DNA of 64,000 nt from Rudaea sp. 3F27F6 (GTDB taxonomy: Bacteria > Pseudomonadota > Gammaproteobacteria > Xanthomonadales > Rhodanobacteraceae): contig NZ_SCNG01000001.1 in the NCBI RefSeq assembly GCF_005503555.1, positions 248,001 to 312,000 of the forward strand, in the 5' to 3' direction. A program made the position numbers and the translations under genes. The notes below the pieces were generated by a model, which searched no databases, was not told the DNA's origin, and was given only the letters and a program-made list of their open reading frames with translations. Below are positions 44,232 to 53,261 of this stretch, piece after piece. The first letter of the stretch is position 1. Each line of letters begins with the position of its first letter.

Positions 44232-44729
44232 ATGATTCTTCCGAAATACCACGTCGCCCCGTCGCTGATTCCCGGTGCCGGCAAGGGTCTGTTCCTCGAC
44301 GAACCCGTCGCGCGCGGCCGTCTGGTCACCGCGCCCGACGATATCCGCAAAGTATACAAATGGGACGAAGTCGAAGCCCTGCCGAACGCTCAGGAGTTGC
44401 TCGCCGCGACGGTACGCTGGTTCGAGGACCGCTACACGGTGACGCCGGAATGGCCCGACGAGTGCTACATCAATCACTCGTTCGCGCCGAACGGGCTCTG
44501 GCACCTCGGCTTCGTGTTCGCCCTGCGCGATCTCGTTCCGGGCGAGGAGATCACGGTCGACTATCGCCACCTGCTCGCGCCGGGACAGAAAGAAGACTTC
44601 GTCGACGCAACGACCGGCGGCGAGATCATCGGCCACAGCTGGGCGGAAAGCCTCGCCCTGTCGAGCGCGCAACTGCACGAGATCGTCGTCATGCCGCGCT
44701 TCGCGCAAAGTTCGGCCGATTGCGGCTGA
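44232..44729 (+). CDS. SET-domain lysine methyltransferase-like protein
   Basis: A 165-residue stand-alone SET protein. It shows GAGKGLF (15-21), the SAM-binding NHS motif (81-83, CYINHSFAPN) and the catalytic tyrosine region (EEITVDYRHL, Y111). Pre-SET and zinc-binding post-SET regions are missing, which is usual for small bacterial SET proteins. The substrate is unknown. It precedes hutD by 13 bp, and 157 bp separate it from DUF3501. Confidence 0.85.
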   Translation: MILPKYHVAPSLIPGAGKGLFLDEPVARGRLVTAPDDIRKVYKWDEVEALPNAQELLAATVRWFEDRYTVTPEWPDECYINHSFAPNGLWHLGFVFALRDLVPGEEITVDYRHLLAPGQKEDFVDATTGGEIIGHSWAESLALSSAQLHEIVVMPRFAQSSADCG

Positions 44730-44742
44730 TATCGGAACGGCG

Positions 44743-45345
44743 ATGAAAATCACCCATCTCCTTGGAACCGACTATCGGCGCATGCGCTGGAAAAACGGCG
44801 GCGGCTGGACGACGGAACTGTACGTCCATCCGCTGCGCGGCGGCGGCGAAGGCTTCGAGTGGCGCGTCAGCATCGCCGAGATCGAAAGCGACGGCGCGTT
44901 TTCGCTGTTCCCGCAGTGCGACCGCTGGATCGCCCTGCTCGACGGCGCCGGCATGTTTCTCGACTTCGACGGCGCGCCCGCCGCGCCGCTCGATCAGCGC
45001 CTCGACTTCGTGCAGTTTTCCGGCGATGAGCCCACGCACGGCAGTCTGATCGACGGCCCGGTGCGCGACTTCAATCTGATCGCGCGGCGCGATCTGTGGC
45101 AGTGCGAAGTGCGCCATCGGCCGCTGGTCGGCTCGATGCTGTTCGCCGCGAGCACGGCCGATCTCTGGTTCGTCCATCTCGCCGCGGGATCGGCGCGTGT
45201 CGAACGCCGCGACGATCTACCCGTCATCGCCGCAGGCGAATCCCTGCTGATCGCAACCGACGGCGAAAGCGGCAGTGTGGTGATCGACGGCGGCGGCGAA
45301 CTCGTCGTCGCCAAGCTCAGCGCCGCGCAAGGCATCTCGGTCTAA
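44743..45345 (+). CDS. HutD/Ves family cupin protein
   Basis: A 200-residue bicupin-like protein with the family signature MRWKNGGGWTTELY (14-27) and GFEWRVSIAEIESDGAFSLFPQCDR. HutD proteins are linked to histidine use and E. coli Ves to cold response; their chemistry is unproven. No histidine genes are nearby. Probably co-transcribed with the SET gene. Confidence 0.88.
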   Translation: MKITHLLGTDYRRMRWKNGGGWTTELYVHPLRGGGEGFEWRVSIAEIESDGAFSLFPQCDRWIALLDGAGMFLDFDGAPAAPLDQRLDFVQFSGDEPTHGSLIDGPVRDFNLIARRDLWQCEVRHRPLVGSMLFAASTADLWFVHLAAGSARVERRDDLPVIAAGESLLIATDGESGSVVIDGGGELVVAKLSAAQGISV

Positions 45346-45370
45346 ACACACACGCGGCGTTGCCGCGGCC

Positions 45371-45499
45371 TTACTTCGCCGCCGGGGCCGGCTGCGCGTG
45401 TTCTCTCTGCGCGAGATATTTGCCGAATTGATAGCCCGAACCGGCTATGGCGCAAATGGTCAAAAATCCGACCATGCCGATAAAGATTTTCCGGAACAT
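45371..45499 (-). CDS. 42-residue single-span membrane protein at the end of the piu-type cluster
   Basis: A very short gene: ATG at 45499 preceded by GGGGGTT, stop TAA at 45371-45373. The protein begins MFRKIFIGMVGFLTICAIAG, has one membrane helix (about 5-22), then a polar tail (YQFGKYLAQREHAQPAPAAK). It lies 122 bp after the PepSY gene on the same strand. Gene-like start, composition and context support it; the function is unknown. Confidence 0.6.
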   Translation of the reverse strand: MFRKIFIGMVGFLTICAIAGSGYQFGKYLAQREHAQPAPAAK

Positions 45500-45621
45500 A
45501 GAACCCCCGAATAAGCAGCGCTGCCCCACGCAGCCGTGAGGCTACTGTTCCACGGCGATGAGCGTGGGCCGAAGTGCCGAAGGTAACGGCAGATTGGCTC
45601 ACCGCACACGGTATAACTGCC

Positions 45622-46278
45622 TCAGATCACCGCCGCGCCGCCGATCAGCAGCAGCACGACGGTCGCCACGCCGACCACGCTGAACACCATCTGCTTGACG
45701 CTGCGTCCACGCCCCCAGAGCAGCAGGCCGCTGATGCCGAGAGCGATCATCGAGAAAGCGAAGGTGTCGCCGAGCAAGGTCCAGGCGATGCCGCCGCCGA
45801 CGCTCTTGTGCAGGCGCAAGAGGGTCGCGAGCGGACTCTGCTCGGTCTGGCGCACGATCATCGACGCATTGCCTTCGCTGTATTCGGCCTGCGTGGTCAC
45901 GCGCGCGTTGCCGCCCGAGAACATCCAGCGCGCGGGCGGCTTGACCGTCTGGCCGTTGAATTCGATCGGCGCACTCGGCATCACGCGCAGGTTGTCGATG
46001 TCGAGTTTCTGCGTGTCGCGCAGCCAGGTGCGCATCGCCTCGGGCGTCGTGCGCACGCCGCCGGGCACCGGCAGCTCGATCTTCGACAGGTCGGTCGAGC
46101 CGCCCTGCGGAATCTTCAGCACGGCGCGGTGATTCATGACGAAACCGCTGATGCCGTAGAGGATGGCCGCGATCGCGCCCCAGGCGCCGATCCACAGGTG
46201 CAGCTGACGCACGATGCGGTGCGTGCGCGCACTGCGCTGGCGCGCGTTGATGCCGGCCGTTGCTGCCGCGGAATTCAT
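45622..46278 (-). CDS. PepSY-domain inner-membrane protein (PiuB-like)
   Basis: A 218-residue protein with an N-terminal span (LHLWIGAWGAIAAILYGISGFVMNH), a periplasmic PepSY-like region, a second span (WTLLGDTFAFSMIALGISGLLLWG) and a third at the C-terminus. The LHxWIG..GFVMNHR and LHKSVGGG..ISGLLLW blocks match the PepSY-associated TM family that often accompanies ferric-siderophore receptors and may reduce iron. It starts 4 bp downstream of the Sel1 gene. Confidence 0.85.
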   Translation of the reverse strand: MNSAAATAGINARQRSARTHRIVRQLHLWIGAWGAIAAILYGISGFVMNHRAVLKIPQGGSTDLSKIELPVPGGVRTTPEAMRTWLRDTQKLDIDNLRVMPSAPIEFNGQTVKPPARWMFSGGNARVTTQAEYSEGNASMIVRQTEQSPLATLLRLHKSVGGGIAWTLLGDTFAFSMIALGISGLLLWGRGRSVKQMVFSVVGVATVVLLLIGGAAVI

Positions 46279-46282
46279 TGCT

Positions 46283-47047
46283 TCACCTCGTTCCGGTTGA
46301 TTCGTTCAATGTCGCCGAGATCATCGCCGCGGCGTGTGCGCGCATGCGCGTGCCGATCGCGCGCAGCGGCGCGTCCTGCGCGCATTCGAGTTCGTCGCCG
46401 AGTTTTTCGAGGAAACTCGGCGTGCCCGCTTCGAGCGCGCGTTCCAGCCATTGCACCGCTTCGTCGATCCTGCCCTGCTGGGCGAGCACGCCTGCGTAGC
46501 TGGCCTGGCCGCGGAAATCGCCGCCGTGCGCGGCGCGGCGGTACCAGTCCAGCGCCGCGGTCGGGTCGCGTTCGACTTCCCAGCCTTCCTCGTAATAGCG
46601 TCCGAGCAGGTTCATCGATTTCGCGTGCCCCGCCTCGGCCGCGCGCCGATACCAGGCGACCGCGCCGGCGCGGTCGGGCTTCACCCCGCGTCCCGTCGCG
46701 AGCATGTTGGCGTAGTTGTACATGCCCCAGTCGAGACCGCCGAGCGCCGCCTTGCGGTACCACACCGCGGCCAACTCCGCGTTCTGCGGCGTGCCGCGTC
46801 CGAGCTCATGGCAGCGCCCGAGCATGTTCATTGCTTCGACGTGGCCGCTGTTCGCGGCGAGCGCATACCAGTGGCAGCCCTCGGCGTCGTCGCGCGCGAC
46901 GCCGCGGCCCTCGCAGCACATGCGCGCATAGATCGCCTGCGCCGCGATGTCGCCCCAGTGCGCCGCGGCGCGAATCTTCGCCACCGCGTCGGCGACCTCG
47001 CCGCGCTCGATCGGCGCGGCGTCTTCGTTGGCTTGTGTGTCAAACAT
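46283..47047 (-). CDS. Sel1-repeat (TPR-like) protein
   Basis: A 254-residue cytosolic protein with about five Sel1 repeats, recognisable from A-x-x-x-G-H/D-x-x-A-M/A-x-x-L/Y-G-x-x-x-x-x-G-R-G and W-Y-R-K/R-A-A units (residues about 30-210). Sel1 proteins are protein-binding scaffolds. Homologues sit between the PiuC-type hydroxylase and PepSY genes in Pseudomonas iron clusters. It overlaps the hydroxylase gene by 8 bp. Confidence 0.87.
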   Translation of the reverse strand: MFDTQANEDAAPIERGEVADAVAKIRAAAHWGDIAAQAIYARMCCEGRGVARDDAEGCHWYALAANSGHVEAMNMLGRCHELGRGTPQNAELAAVWYRKAALGGLDWGMYNYANMLATGRGVKPDRAGAVAWYRRAAEAGHAKSMNLLGRYYEEGWEVERDPTAALDWYRRAAHGGDFRGQASYAGVLAQQGRIDEAVQWLERALEAGTPSFLEKLGDELECAQDAPLRAIGTRMRAHAAAMISATLNESTGTR

Positions 47048-47726
47048 CGGACCATTCCCGCAGCAGGTTGTGATACACGCCGGTCAGCCGCACGAGTTCC
47101 TCGGCGGCCGGCAGCTTCCGCGTCAATTGCTGGATCGCGACGTCGAGTTCGAACAAGGTGCGGCGCTGCGCCGCCGAACGCACGAAGCTCTGCACCCAGA
47201 AGAACGAAGCGACGCGCGCGCCGCGCGTGACCGGTTCGACGCGATGCAGGCTCGATCCGGGATAGATCACCAGATCGCCGGCCGGCAGCTTTACCCGGTG
47301 CTCGCCGTAGGTGTCTTCGATGACGAGTTCGCCGCCGTCGTAGTCATCGGGATCGGAGAGGAACAACGTCACCGAAAGATCGGTGCGCACCGGTTCCGCC
47401 GGCACGCTGCTCCGGTCGTAGCGGACGGCGTTGTCGACATGGAAGCCGAACGCCTGCCCGTCCGCGTAGCGATTGAACAGCGGCGGATAGATGCGCCGCG
47501 GTAAGGCCCCGGCGAAAAAGGTCGGATGCCGGCCGACCGCGTCGAGCACGAGCGCAGCCAGTTCCTGCGCGAGCGGATCGGACTCGGGTAGCTGGCCGTT
47601 GTTCTTCGCGCGCGCGGACTGATGCCCGGCCGTGATGCGGCCGTCGCTCCACGCGGCGCCGTCGAGACGGCGCCGGCAGTGCTCGATCTGCGCCGCGTCG
47701 AGAACGTTTTCGATGTGCAGCAACAA
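47040..47726 (-). CDS. piuC: PKHD-type Fe(II)/2-oxoglutarate hydroxylase (PiuC/YbiX)
   Basis: A 228-residue dioxygenase with the iron triad H96-x-D98 (GFHVDNAVR) and H161 (SSLHRVEPV), plus the 2-oxoglutarate arginine at about R171. It has the C-terminal helical extension typical of YbiX/PiuC. It is linked to TonB receptors for catecholate siderophores; the substrate is not established. It starts 33 bp downstream of the receptor gene. Confidence 0.92.
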   Translation of the reverse strand: MLLHIENVLDAAQIEHCRRRLDGAAWSDGRITAGHQSARAKNNGQLPESDPLAQELAALVLDAVGRHPTFFAGALPRRIYPPLFNRYADGQAFGFHVDNAVRYDRSSVPAEPVRTDLSVTLFLSDPDDYDGGELVIEDTYGEHRVKLPAGDLVIYPGSSLHRVEPVTRGARVASFFWVQSFVRSAAQRRTLFELDVAIQQLTRKLPAAEELVRLTGVYHNLLREWSDV

Positions 47727-47759
47727 AGCCCGGTCTCCGTACTTCTTCCGCCTGCCCGA

Positions 47760-50147
47760 TCAGAACTTGTAGGTCGCCGACAGCACCGCGCTGCGCCCCG
47801 GCGCCATCACGGCGAAGTGCGCCGGATAGGCCTTGGTGTAGTAGGTCTTGTCGGTCAGGTTCTGCAGGTTGAGGCGCAGGCCGAGCTTTTCGTTGACGGT
47901 CCAGTTGGCCATCGCATCGAAGCGCACGTAGGAAGGCACGCCGTACTCCGTGATCAAGCCGTCTTTGGCGTTGACGCGGTAGCTGCCGGCAACCTCATCG
48001 ACATAGAACGCGCCGCCGCCGATGCTGAACTGCGGCAGCATTTGCCAGGTGGTCCACAGGCTGAAGCTGTTCTCCGGCGTGTTCGCCAGCGGGGTGCCGT
48101 TGAGCGGGTTCGGTTTGCCGTTGGTGTAGCCGCCGTCGACCAGCTTCGACTTCATGTAGGCATAACCGCCGAACACGTACCACGTGTCGGTGATGTTGCC
48201 CGACACCGACACTTCGGCGCCGCGCACGCGCGTCTTGCCGATGTTGGCGTACCAGCCGTTCGCGTCGAGCTGGCGCGCGTTGCGCTTCTCGGTATCGAAC
48301 ACGTCGGCGCTGACCGCGAGCCGCTTGTCGAACAGGTCCCATTTCACGCCGAGTTCGAGATTGCGGCTCTTCTCCGGCTGCAGATCGAGCACGCTGATCG
48401 GATTGCCGTCGCTGCCTTCGGCGAGGAAGCTGCCGGGCGGCGTCACCGACGTCGCGTAGGAGAAGTACACGCTGCCCTGCTCGACCGGCTTGTAGACCAG
48501 GCCGGCCTGACCGGTCCAGTCGTTGTTGTCGCTCTTGTGCTGCTCGGTCACGCGCGGCCCGGTATAGCCGGTCGGGCAGGCCTGATTGACCTGGCCCGGG
48601 CAATAGGTCAGTGGCACCTTGGTCGTGAAGCTGTCGTAGCGCACGCCGAGATTGGCGAGCCATTGGTCGTTGAAGTGGATCGTGTCGAACGCGTAGAACG
48701 CCTGGGTCGTGCCGGTCGTCCGCGTCGGCGCGTTGCGGCGCGTGATCGCGCCCGGCACGAAGACGTTGGCCGAGTTCAAGGTTCCCGGCAGCCACGGATC
48801 ATAGGGATTCGGATTGGCCAGGCTCGTGCAGTTGTAGTACGACGCCGCGCCCGGACCGAGCTTGCCGCAAGCGGTCGCCGCGTTGAGGTTCGGCACGTTG
48901 TAGCCGTCCACCGTCGTCTTCTCGTCGGCGAGTTCGATGCCGACGTTGAAGTCGTTCTTCAGCGAGCCGAGGGCGAAATGCCCGGAGAGATCGGTCTGGT
49001 TGATCGCGGTCTTGGTGTTGCCCGCACGTGTGTTCGCACGGCGCCAGACCATGCCGTTGGCGACGTTGCCCTGGCTGTCGTCCGGCTGACTCAGGATGTA
49101 GTCCTGGCGCGAACGGCCGTAGCGCGTGGTGTTGCGCAGCACGAGCGCGTCGGAGAATTCGTGGCGCAACTGCAAGGTGCCGATGTTGGTGCTGGTCTTG
49201 CGGAAATCGCGATCGACCAGGCCGTAGAAATTGTTGCGATCGCCGCCGTCGTCGGGCCGCACCACGCGCACGCCGGCCGGGGTGTAGTTGAAACCGTAGT
49301 GATACGGAATGCCCGGATCGGGCATCTCGGTCGTGTTCAGATGATAGAGACTGATCGTCGCCGTCGTCGGCGATCCGAGTCCGAACGCGAGCGACGGCGC
49401 GAAGCCGAAGCGGCGGCTGAATACCTGGTCTCGGCCGGCGACGTCGGCGTCGTGCCCCATCAGGTTGACGCGCAGCGCGGCGCTGTCGCTGAGCATGACG
49501 TTGCTGTCGATCGTCGCGCGCTTGTAGCCGGCGCTGCCGACTTCGCCCGTGGCGCGGGTGAAGTCGCCGATCGTCGCGTTCTTGCTGACCAGGTTGATGC
49601 TGCCGCCGCCGTTCGAGCGGCCGCTGTACACCGAGTCCGGACCTTTGACCACTTCGATCTGCTGGATGTCGAAGGTCTCGCGCGTCTGTGCGCCGACGTC
49701 GCGCACGCCGTCGACGAAGATCGAATTCTGCGAATCGTAGCCGCGCAGATAAGGCCGGTCGCCCTGCGGATTGCCGCCTTCGCCGGCGCCGAAAGTGATG
49801 CCGGGCACCACGCGCAACGCGTCGATCAGATCCACCGCGCCCATGTCGTTGAGCAGGGTTTCCGGCACCACCGTCACCGACCGCGGCGTGTCGAGCAGCG
49901 GCGCGGTGAATTTCGGCGAGGACGCCTGCGGCAGTGCATTGCCCTGCACGGTCACACCTTCGAGCTGCTCGGGCTTGCGCGTGGCCGCGCTCGCATCGCC
50001 CGCGCCCGGCGCGTCGTCCGCTTCCGCGACCGTCGGCGCCGCCATCGACACGAAAGCCGTGCCGAGCGCGGTGGCGATCAGCCTTTTAGGCCGCTTCGCA
50101 GTGGCGGTGACGTAGGAACGGCGGGCGTGCTTCACAGACATCTTCAT
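47760..50147 (-). CDS. TonB-dependent siderophore receptor (Fiu/PiuA type)
   Basis: A 795-residue outer-membrane receptor. Start choice: ATG at 50147 (AAGGA close by) or 50141, giving MKMSVKHARR; the frame extends farther but without a ribosome site. A signal peptide runs to about residue 42. It has a TonB box (EGVTVQG), the plug domain (SVTVVPETLLNDMGAVDLIDALRVVPGI, RGYDSQNSIFVDGVRD, VEVVKGP-like IEVVKGPDSVYSG), and a 22-strand barrel ending in LSATYKF with a terminal Phe. The downstream PiuC, Sel1 and PepSY genes and the upstream Fur box fit a catecholate iron receptor that could also admit siderophore-conjugated drugs. Confidence 0.9.
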   Translation of the reverse strand: MKMSVKHARRSYVTATAKRPKRLIATALGTAFVSMAAPTVAEADDAPGAGDASAATRKPEQLEGVTVQGNALPQASSPKFTAPLLDTPRSVTVVPETLLNDMGAVDLIDALRVVPGITFGAGEGGNPQGDRPYLRGYDSQNSIFVDGVRDVGAQTRETFDIQQIEVVKGPDSVYSGRSNGGGSINLVSKNATIGDFTRATGEVGSAGYKRATIDSNVMLSDSAALRVNLMGHDADVAGRDQVFSRRFGFAPSLAFGLGSPTTATISLYHLNTTEMPDPGIPYHYGFNYTPAGVRVVRPDDGGDRNNFYGLVDRDFRKTSTNIGTLQLRHEFSDALVLRNTTRYGRSRQDYILSQPDDSQGNVANGMVWRRANTRAGNTKTAINQTDLSGHFALGSLKNDFNVGIELADEKTTVDGYNVPNLNAATACGKLGPGAASYYNCTSLANPNPYDPWLPGTLNSANVFVPGAITRRNAPTRTTGTTQAFYAFDTIHFNDQWLANLGVRYDSFTTKVPLTYCPGQVNQACPTGYTGPRVTEQHKSDNNDWTGQAGLVYKPVEQGSVYFSYATSVTPPGSFLAEGSDGNPISVLDLQPEKSRNLELGVKWDLFDKRLAVSADVFDTEKRNARQLDANGWYANIGKTRVRGAEVSVSGNITDTWYVFGGYAYMKSKLVDGGYTNGKPNPLNGTPLANTPENSFSLWTTWQMLPQFSIGGGAFYVDEVAGSYRVNAKDGLITEYGVPSYVRFDAMANWTVNEKLGLRLNLQNLTDKTYYTKAYPAHFAVMAPGRSAVLSATYKF

Positions 50148-50208
50148 GGATCCTTCTAGTGCGCAAGTCGAAAGGCCGGGGAATACCCGGCCCAAATCAA
50201 AAACAATC

Positions 50209-50231
50209 TAAATGAGAATGATTTGCATTAT
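50209..50231 (-). promoter_or_regulatory. Fur box upstream of the TonB receptor
   Basis: AAATGAGAATGATTTGCATT lies 62 bp before the receptor start in an AT-rich patch. It matches most positions of the Fur consensus built from NAT(A/T)AT units, so iron repression of the whole cluster is likely. Confidence 0.75.
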
Positions 50232-50341
50232 GTCACAAGCGACAGACAAGTAAAAGGATGTAAGACGCCTTCGGCGCCTTATCTACTCAGCAGAATGGAG
50301 GCAAAAACCGCAGACGGCAGCCGCATGCAGCGGCGGCGCGC

Positions 50342-50662
50342 TCAGTCGTAGCGATCGTCGCGCACATACACCTGCGCGCTCTCGACCTTCACCGGGAATT
50401 TCGCGACCGGCTCATAGGCCGGCGGGCATAGCGCCGCGCCGGTACGCATATCGAAGCGTGCCCCGTGGCGCGGGCACTCGACCTCGAAACCGTGGATATC
50501 GCCGCCGGCCAGCTCGCCGCCGTCGTGCGTGCAGATGTCTTCGATCGCGTAAAGCTCGCCGTCGACATTGAACACCGCGATCGCGGTGTCGCCGTCCCAG
50601 GCGATCTTGAACTCGCCCGGCAGAAGTTCGGACTGCGCGCAGACGCGAATCCAATCACTCAT
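50342..50662 (-). CDS. Rieske-type 2Fe-2S ferredoxin
   Basis: A 106-residue single-domain Rieske protein. The ligands are C44 and H46 (CTHDGG) and C63 and H66 (CPRHGARFD), as in non-haem dioxygenase ferredoxins. No oxygenase is nearby. Small Rieske genes often lie next to sufU in SUF loci, and this one follows sufU and an acetyltransferase gene on the same strand, so a role in Fe-S assembly electron supply is an inference. Confidence 0.92.
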   Translation of the reverse strand: MSDWIRVCAQSELLPGEFKIAWDGDTAIAVFNVDGELYAIEDICTHDGGELAGGDIHGFEVECPRHGARFDMRTGAALCPPAYEPVAKFPVKVESAQVYVRDDRYD

Positions 50663-50708
50663 CGCGGCTGCGCCCGCCGCCGGCGCGAAGGCTCGACTCG
50701 TCCACTGC

Positions 50709-51260
50709 TCACAGCGTCTTCACCAGCAATTCGAACTTCAAGTCGTCGCGCTTCGGTATGCCGAAGCGTTCGTCGCCGTATGGAAACGGCTTGTACTTGC
50801 CGGTGCGCCGGTAGCCGCGACGTTCGTACCAGGCGATCAGCTCGTCACGCACCGAGATCACGGTCATCTCCATGCGCGTGCAGCCGAAATCGTCCTTGGC
50901 CACGCGTTCGGCCTCGGCCATGACGAGCTTGCCGACGCCGCCGCCCTGCAAGGTCGGATCGACCGCGAACATGCCGAAATAGCAGGCATCGCCCTGCTTC
51001 TCGATATGGCAGCAGGCGAGCAGCAACACACCGCGGGCGGCGAGGATCACGAGGCTGCCGGATTTTTCGATGACCTCGCCGATGCCGACCGGATCGACGC
51101 GTTGGCCGTCGAGCAGGTCCGCTTCGGTAGTCCAGCCCGCGCGGCTCGCGTCGCCGCGATAGGCCGAGGTCACGAGTTTTTCGATCGCAGGAATATCGGC
51201 CAGGGTAGCGAGACGAAACTCGACGGCGGCTTCGTTCGGCAGGTCGGTCACAGCAGTCAT
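50709..51260 (-). CDS. GNAT family N-acetyltransferase
   Basis: A 183-residue GNAT enzyme with the acetyl-CoA loop in MFAVDPTLQGGGVGKLVMAEAE and the last-strand W-Y-E-R-R-G-Y motif. ATG at 51260 overlaps the sufU stop as ATGA, so translation is coupled. The substrate is unknown. Another GNAT gene lies between sufC and sufB in this locus but is not closely similar. Confidence 0.88.
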   Translation of the reverse strand: MTAVTDLPNEAAVEFRLATLADIPAIEKLVTSAYRGDASRAGWTTEADLLDGQRVDPVGIGEVIEKSGSLVILAARGVLLLACCHIEKQGDACYFGMFAVDPTLQGGGVGKLVMAEAERVAKDDFGCTRMEMTVISVRDELIAWYERRGYRRTGKYKPFPYGDERFGIPKRDDLKFELLVKTL

Positions 51261-51706
51261 TCGGGTTTTCCTTCGGTCGTGGTGTTCGGCGTGCCGGCGA
51301 GCGCCGCACGCACGGCGGCGAACGGCAACAGCGCGCATTTGCGCCGCGCCGGATAGTTTGCCAGCGCGGCGAGCGCATTCAAGCCGCCGAGCGCGTCGAC
51401 GGAACCGCTTTCGCCGCGGATCAAGCGCGAGAAATGCGCCTCCAGGCGCGCAATGCCGTCCGCATCGAAGCGTAGCGCGTGTCCGCTCAGCAGCGATGCG
51501 GTCGCCTTGGCGATCGCACAGGCTTCGCCGCGGAACGCGATCGCCTCGATGCGTCCGTCGACGACCTGCAGTTCGACATGCAGCGCATCGCCGCAAAGCG
51601 GATTCGCCCCATCGGCTGTGTGCGTCGGCGCGGCCAGCGCGCCGAAATGGCGCGGCGCACGGCTGTGTTCGAGGACGAGGCGCTGATAAAGCTCGCTGGC
51701 GGACAT
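51257..51706 (-). CDS. sufU: Fe-S cluster scaffold/sulfur-relay protein SufU
   Basis: A 149-residue IscU-fold protein with C38 (NPLCGD, with D40), C63 (GEACAIA) and C124 (RRKCALL), the three conserved cysteines of SufU, and an insertion between the second and third as in SufU but not IscU. SufU accepts sulfur from SufS, which is encoded 8 kb away. It lies in an MFS/sufU/GNAT/Rieske run on the minus strand. Confidence 0.9.
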   Translation of the reverse strand: MSASELYQRLVLEHSRAPRHFGALAAPTHTADGANPLCGDALHVELQVVDGRIEAIAFRGEACAIAKATASLLSGHALRFDADGIARLEAHFSRLIRGESGSVDALGGLNALAALANYPARRKCALLPFAAVRAALAGTPNTTTEGKPE

Positions 51707-51736
51707 GCCCTCATTGTACGTCGCCGCGCGGTGTGG

Positions 51737-53197
51737 TCAGCGTACCGCACGGCGCGCGAACAGCGCTGCGGCAAGCACGAGTACGGCGAACAGGCCGAAC
51801 AACCACGCCGCTGCATTCTGCGCGCCCGGCACGCCGCCCGGCGAAGTCAAACCCGCGCCGTTGGCGATCAGGCCCGAGAGCGCCGCGCCGAGCGACATCG
51901 CATATAACTGCACCGTCGAAATCGCGGTCGAGGCATGCGAGCTGTCCGCGGCCGGCGCCACGATGAGGACGCGCGCGAGCAGATGCGGCCACGCCATGCC
52001 GACGCCGATGCCGACCGCGAGCAATGCCGCCAGAAGAACGACAAACCCCGCCCCGGCCTGGAAGCCCTGTACGTGCGGCAGTATCCACGCCAGGGCGAAC
52101 AATCCCGCCGCCATCAGCAGCGGCCCGTTGCGGATCGCCTGCGCGGCGAACTTTGCGCGGCCGGCACTCGTCATCGAACCGAAACTCCAGCCCGCCGCCA
52201 TCACTGCGGTCAGGTAGCCTGCGGCCAAAGGCTCGTGCCCGTGAATCACCTGAAGAAAGTACGGCAGGAAGATTTCCACGGTGAAGCTCATCGCGAGCAG
52301 GCCGATCGTCGCGTACAGCGCGATCAGCCGTGCATCGACAAAAGCACTGCGCGGAAGCAGGCGCACGACGGCGTCGCGGTCGATGCGCAGGATCCATGCG
52401 GCGAGCAGCAAGCCGGCAACGACGCCGGCGATCTGCAGACCGCGCTGCGCGGCGAGGCTCGCAAACGAAATCGCGAGCACCGACAAGGCGAGCAACGCGA
52501 GTTTGGCGAACGGCACGCGCGCCGACGCGCTGCCGCGTCCGCTCGCCGGCAGCCATACGGCGACGATAACGGCAAGAACCGCCGCCACCGGCAACAGCAT
52601 CCAGAACGCGAGGCGCCAGTGGCCGCCCTGAGCGAAGATGCCGCCGATCGCCGGGCCGGCCAATGTCGCGATGCCCCACATCGCCGAAACCAGGCCCATC
52701 GCGCGCGTCCACAGGCGCTCGGCGAGCACGCGCGGAATCAGCACGTAGGCGAGCGAGACCAGCACGCCTCCGCCGAGACCCTGCACGCTGCGTCCGAGCA
52801 GCAGCCACGGCATCGCCGTGGCGAGCGCACACAGCGTCGCACCGACGGAAAACGTAGCAAGGCCGGCGAGATATGCACGTTTGCCGCCCCAGGCGTCCGC
52901 CAATGCCGCCGCGAGCGCCGCACCGACGATCGAGGCGACGACGAACAACGTGGTGTTCCACGAGTAGTAGTCGAGGCCGCCGATATCGGCGACGACCGAC
53001 GGCATCACCGTCGTCACCATGTAGACATTGATCGCATGCAACGCCGTGCCGCCGGCGAGTGCGAGCACACGCATGCCGTTGCCGGTGCCGAGCAGATCGG
53101 CCCAGCTTGCGCTGCCTGCGGCAGGCGCAAGCTGGGCCGCTTCGGCAGCGGCGGTTTCGGGTTCGACTGCCGTGCAGTCGCTGTTCGTATTCATCAT
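51737..53197 (-). CDS. MFS transporter
   Basis: A 486-residue permease of the major facilitator superfamily, with multiple spans. It has the loop 2-3 motif (DAWGGKRAYLAG) and a motif-C-like segment (GPAIGG), fitting a drug-H+ antiporter. The start is the first of two adjacent ATGs (53197/53194); an upstream ATG at 53233 would overlap the operator. The polar N-terminal tail of about 45 residues is unusual. Divergent from the SufR-like regulator gene and followed by sufU after 30 bp. Confidence 0.88.
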   Translation of the reverse strand: MMNTNSDCTAVEPETAAAEAAQLAPAAGSASWADLLGTGNGMRVLALAGGTALHAINVYMVTTVMPSVVADIGGLDYYSWNTTLFVVASIVGAALAAALADAWGGKRAYLAGLATFSVGATLCALATAMPWLLLGRSVQGLGGGVLVSLAYVLIPRVLAERLWTRAMGLVSAMWGIATLAGPAIGGIFAQGGHWRLAFWMLLPVAAVLAVIVAVWLPASGRGSASARVPFAKLALLALSVLAISFASLAAQRGLQIAGVVAGLLLAAWILRIDRDAVVRLLPRSAFVDARLIALYATIGLLAMSFTVEIFLPYFLQVIHGHEPLAAGYLTAVMAAGWSFGSMTSAGRAKFAAQAIRNGPLLMAAGLFALAWILPHVQGFQAGAGFVVLLAALLAVGIGVGMAWPHLLARVLIVAPAADSSHASTAISTVQLYAMSLGAALSGLIANGAGLTSPGGVPGAQNAAAWLFGLFAVLVLAAALFARRAVR

Positions 53198-53229
53198 GTT
53201 GCGGGCAACCGCTTGAGCCTGGATAATAA

Positions 53230-53245
53230 ACAAGTAATTTCTTGT
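53230..53245. promoter_or_regulatory. Operator-like palindrome in the divergent MFS/regulator promoter
   Basis: ACAAG-TAATTT-CTTGT has perfect 5-bp arms in the 64-bp gap between the two divergent starts, with a TATATT -10-like box just after it (53245-53250). It is the natural site for the adjacent regulator to control both directions. Confidence 0.6.
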
Positions 53246-53261
53246 ATATTATCGACCGCAG

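Noticed and set aside
47622-50159. 845-codon plus-strand frame opposite the TonB receptor
   Set aside because: It mirrors the receptor gene codon by codon, is rich in Arg/Val/Ala and has no recognisable domain; GC-rich antisense frames of this sort are common here. The same applies to long frames opposite the 1415-aa gene (19771-22122) and both M1 genes (28704-31430, 31778-34228).
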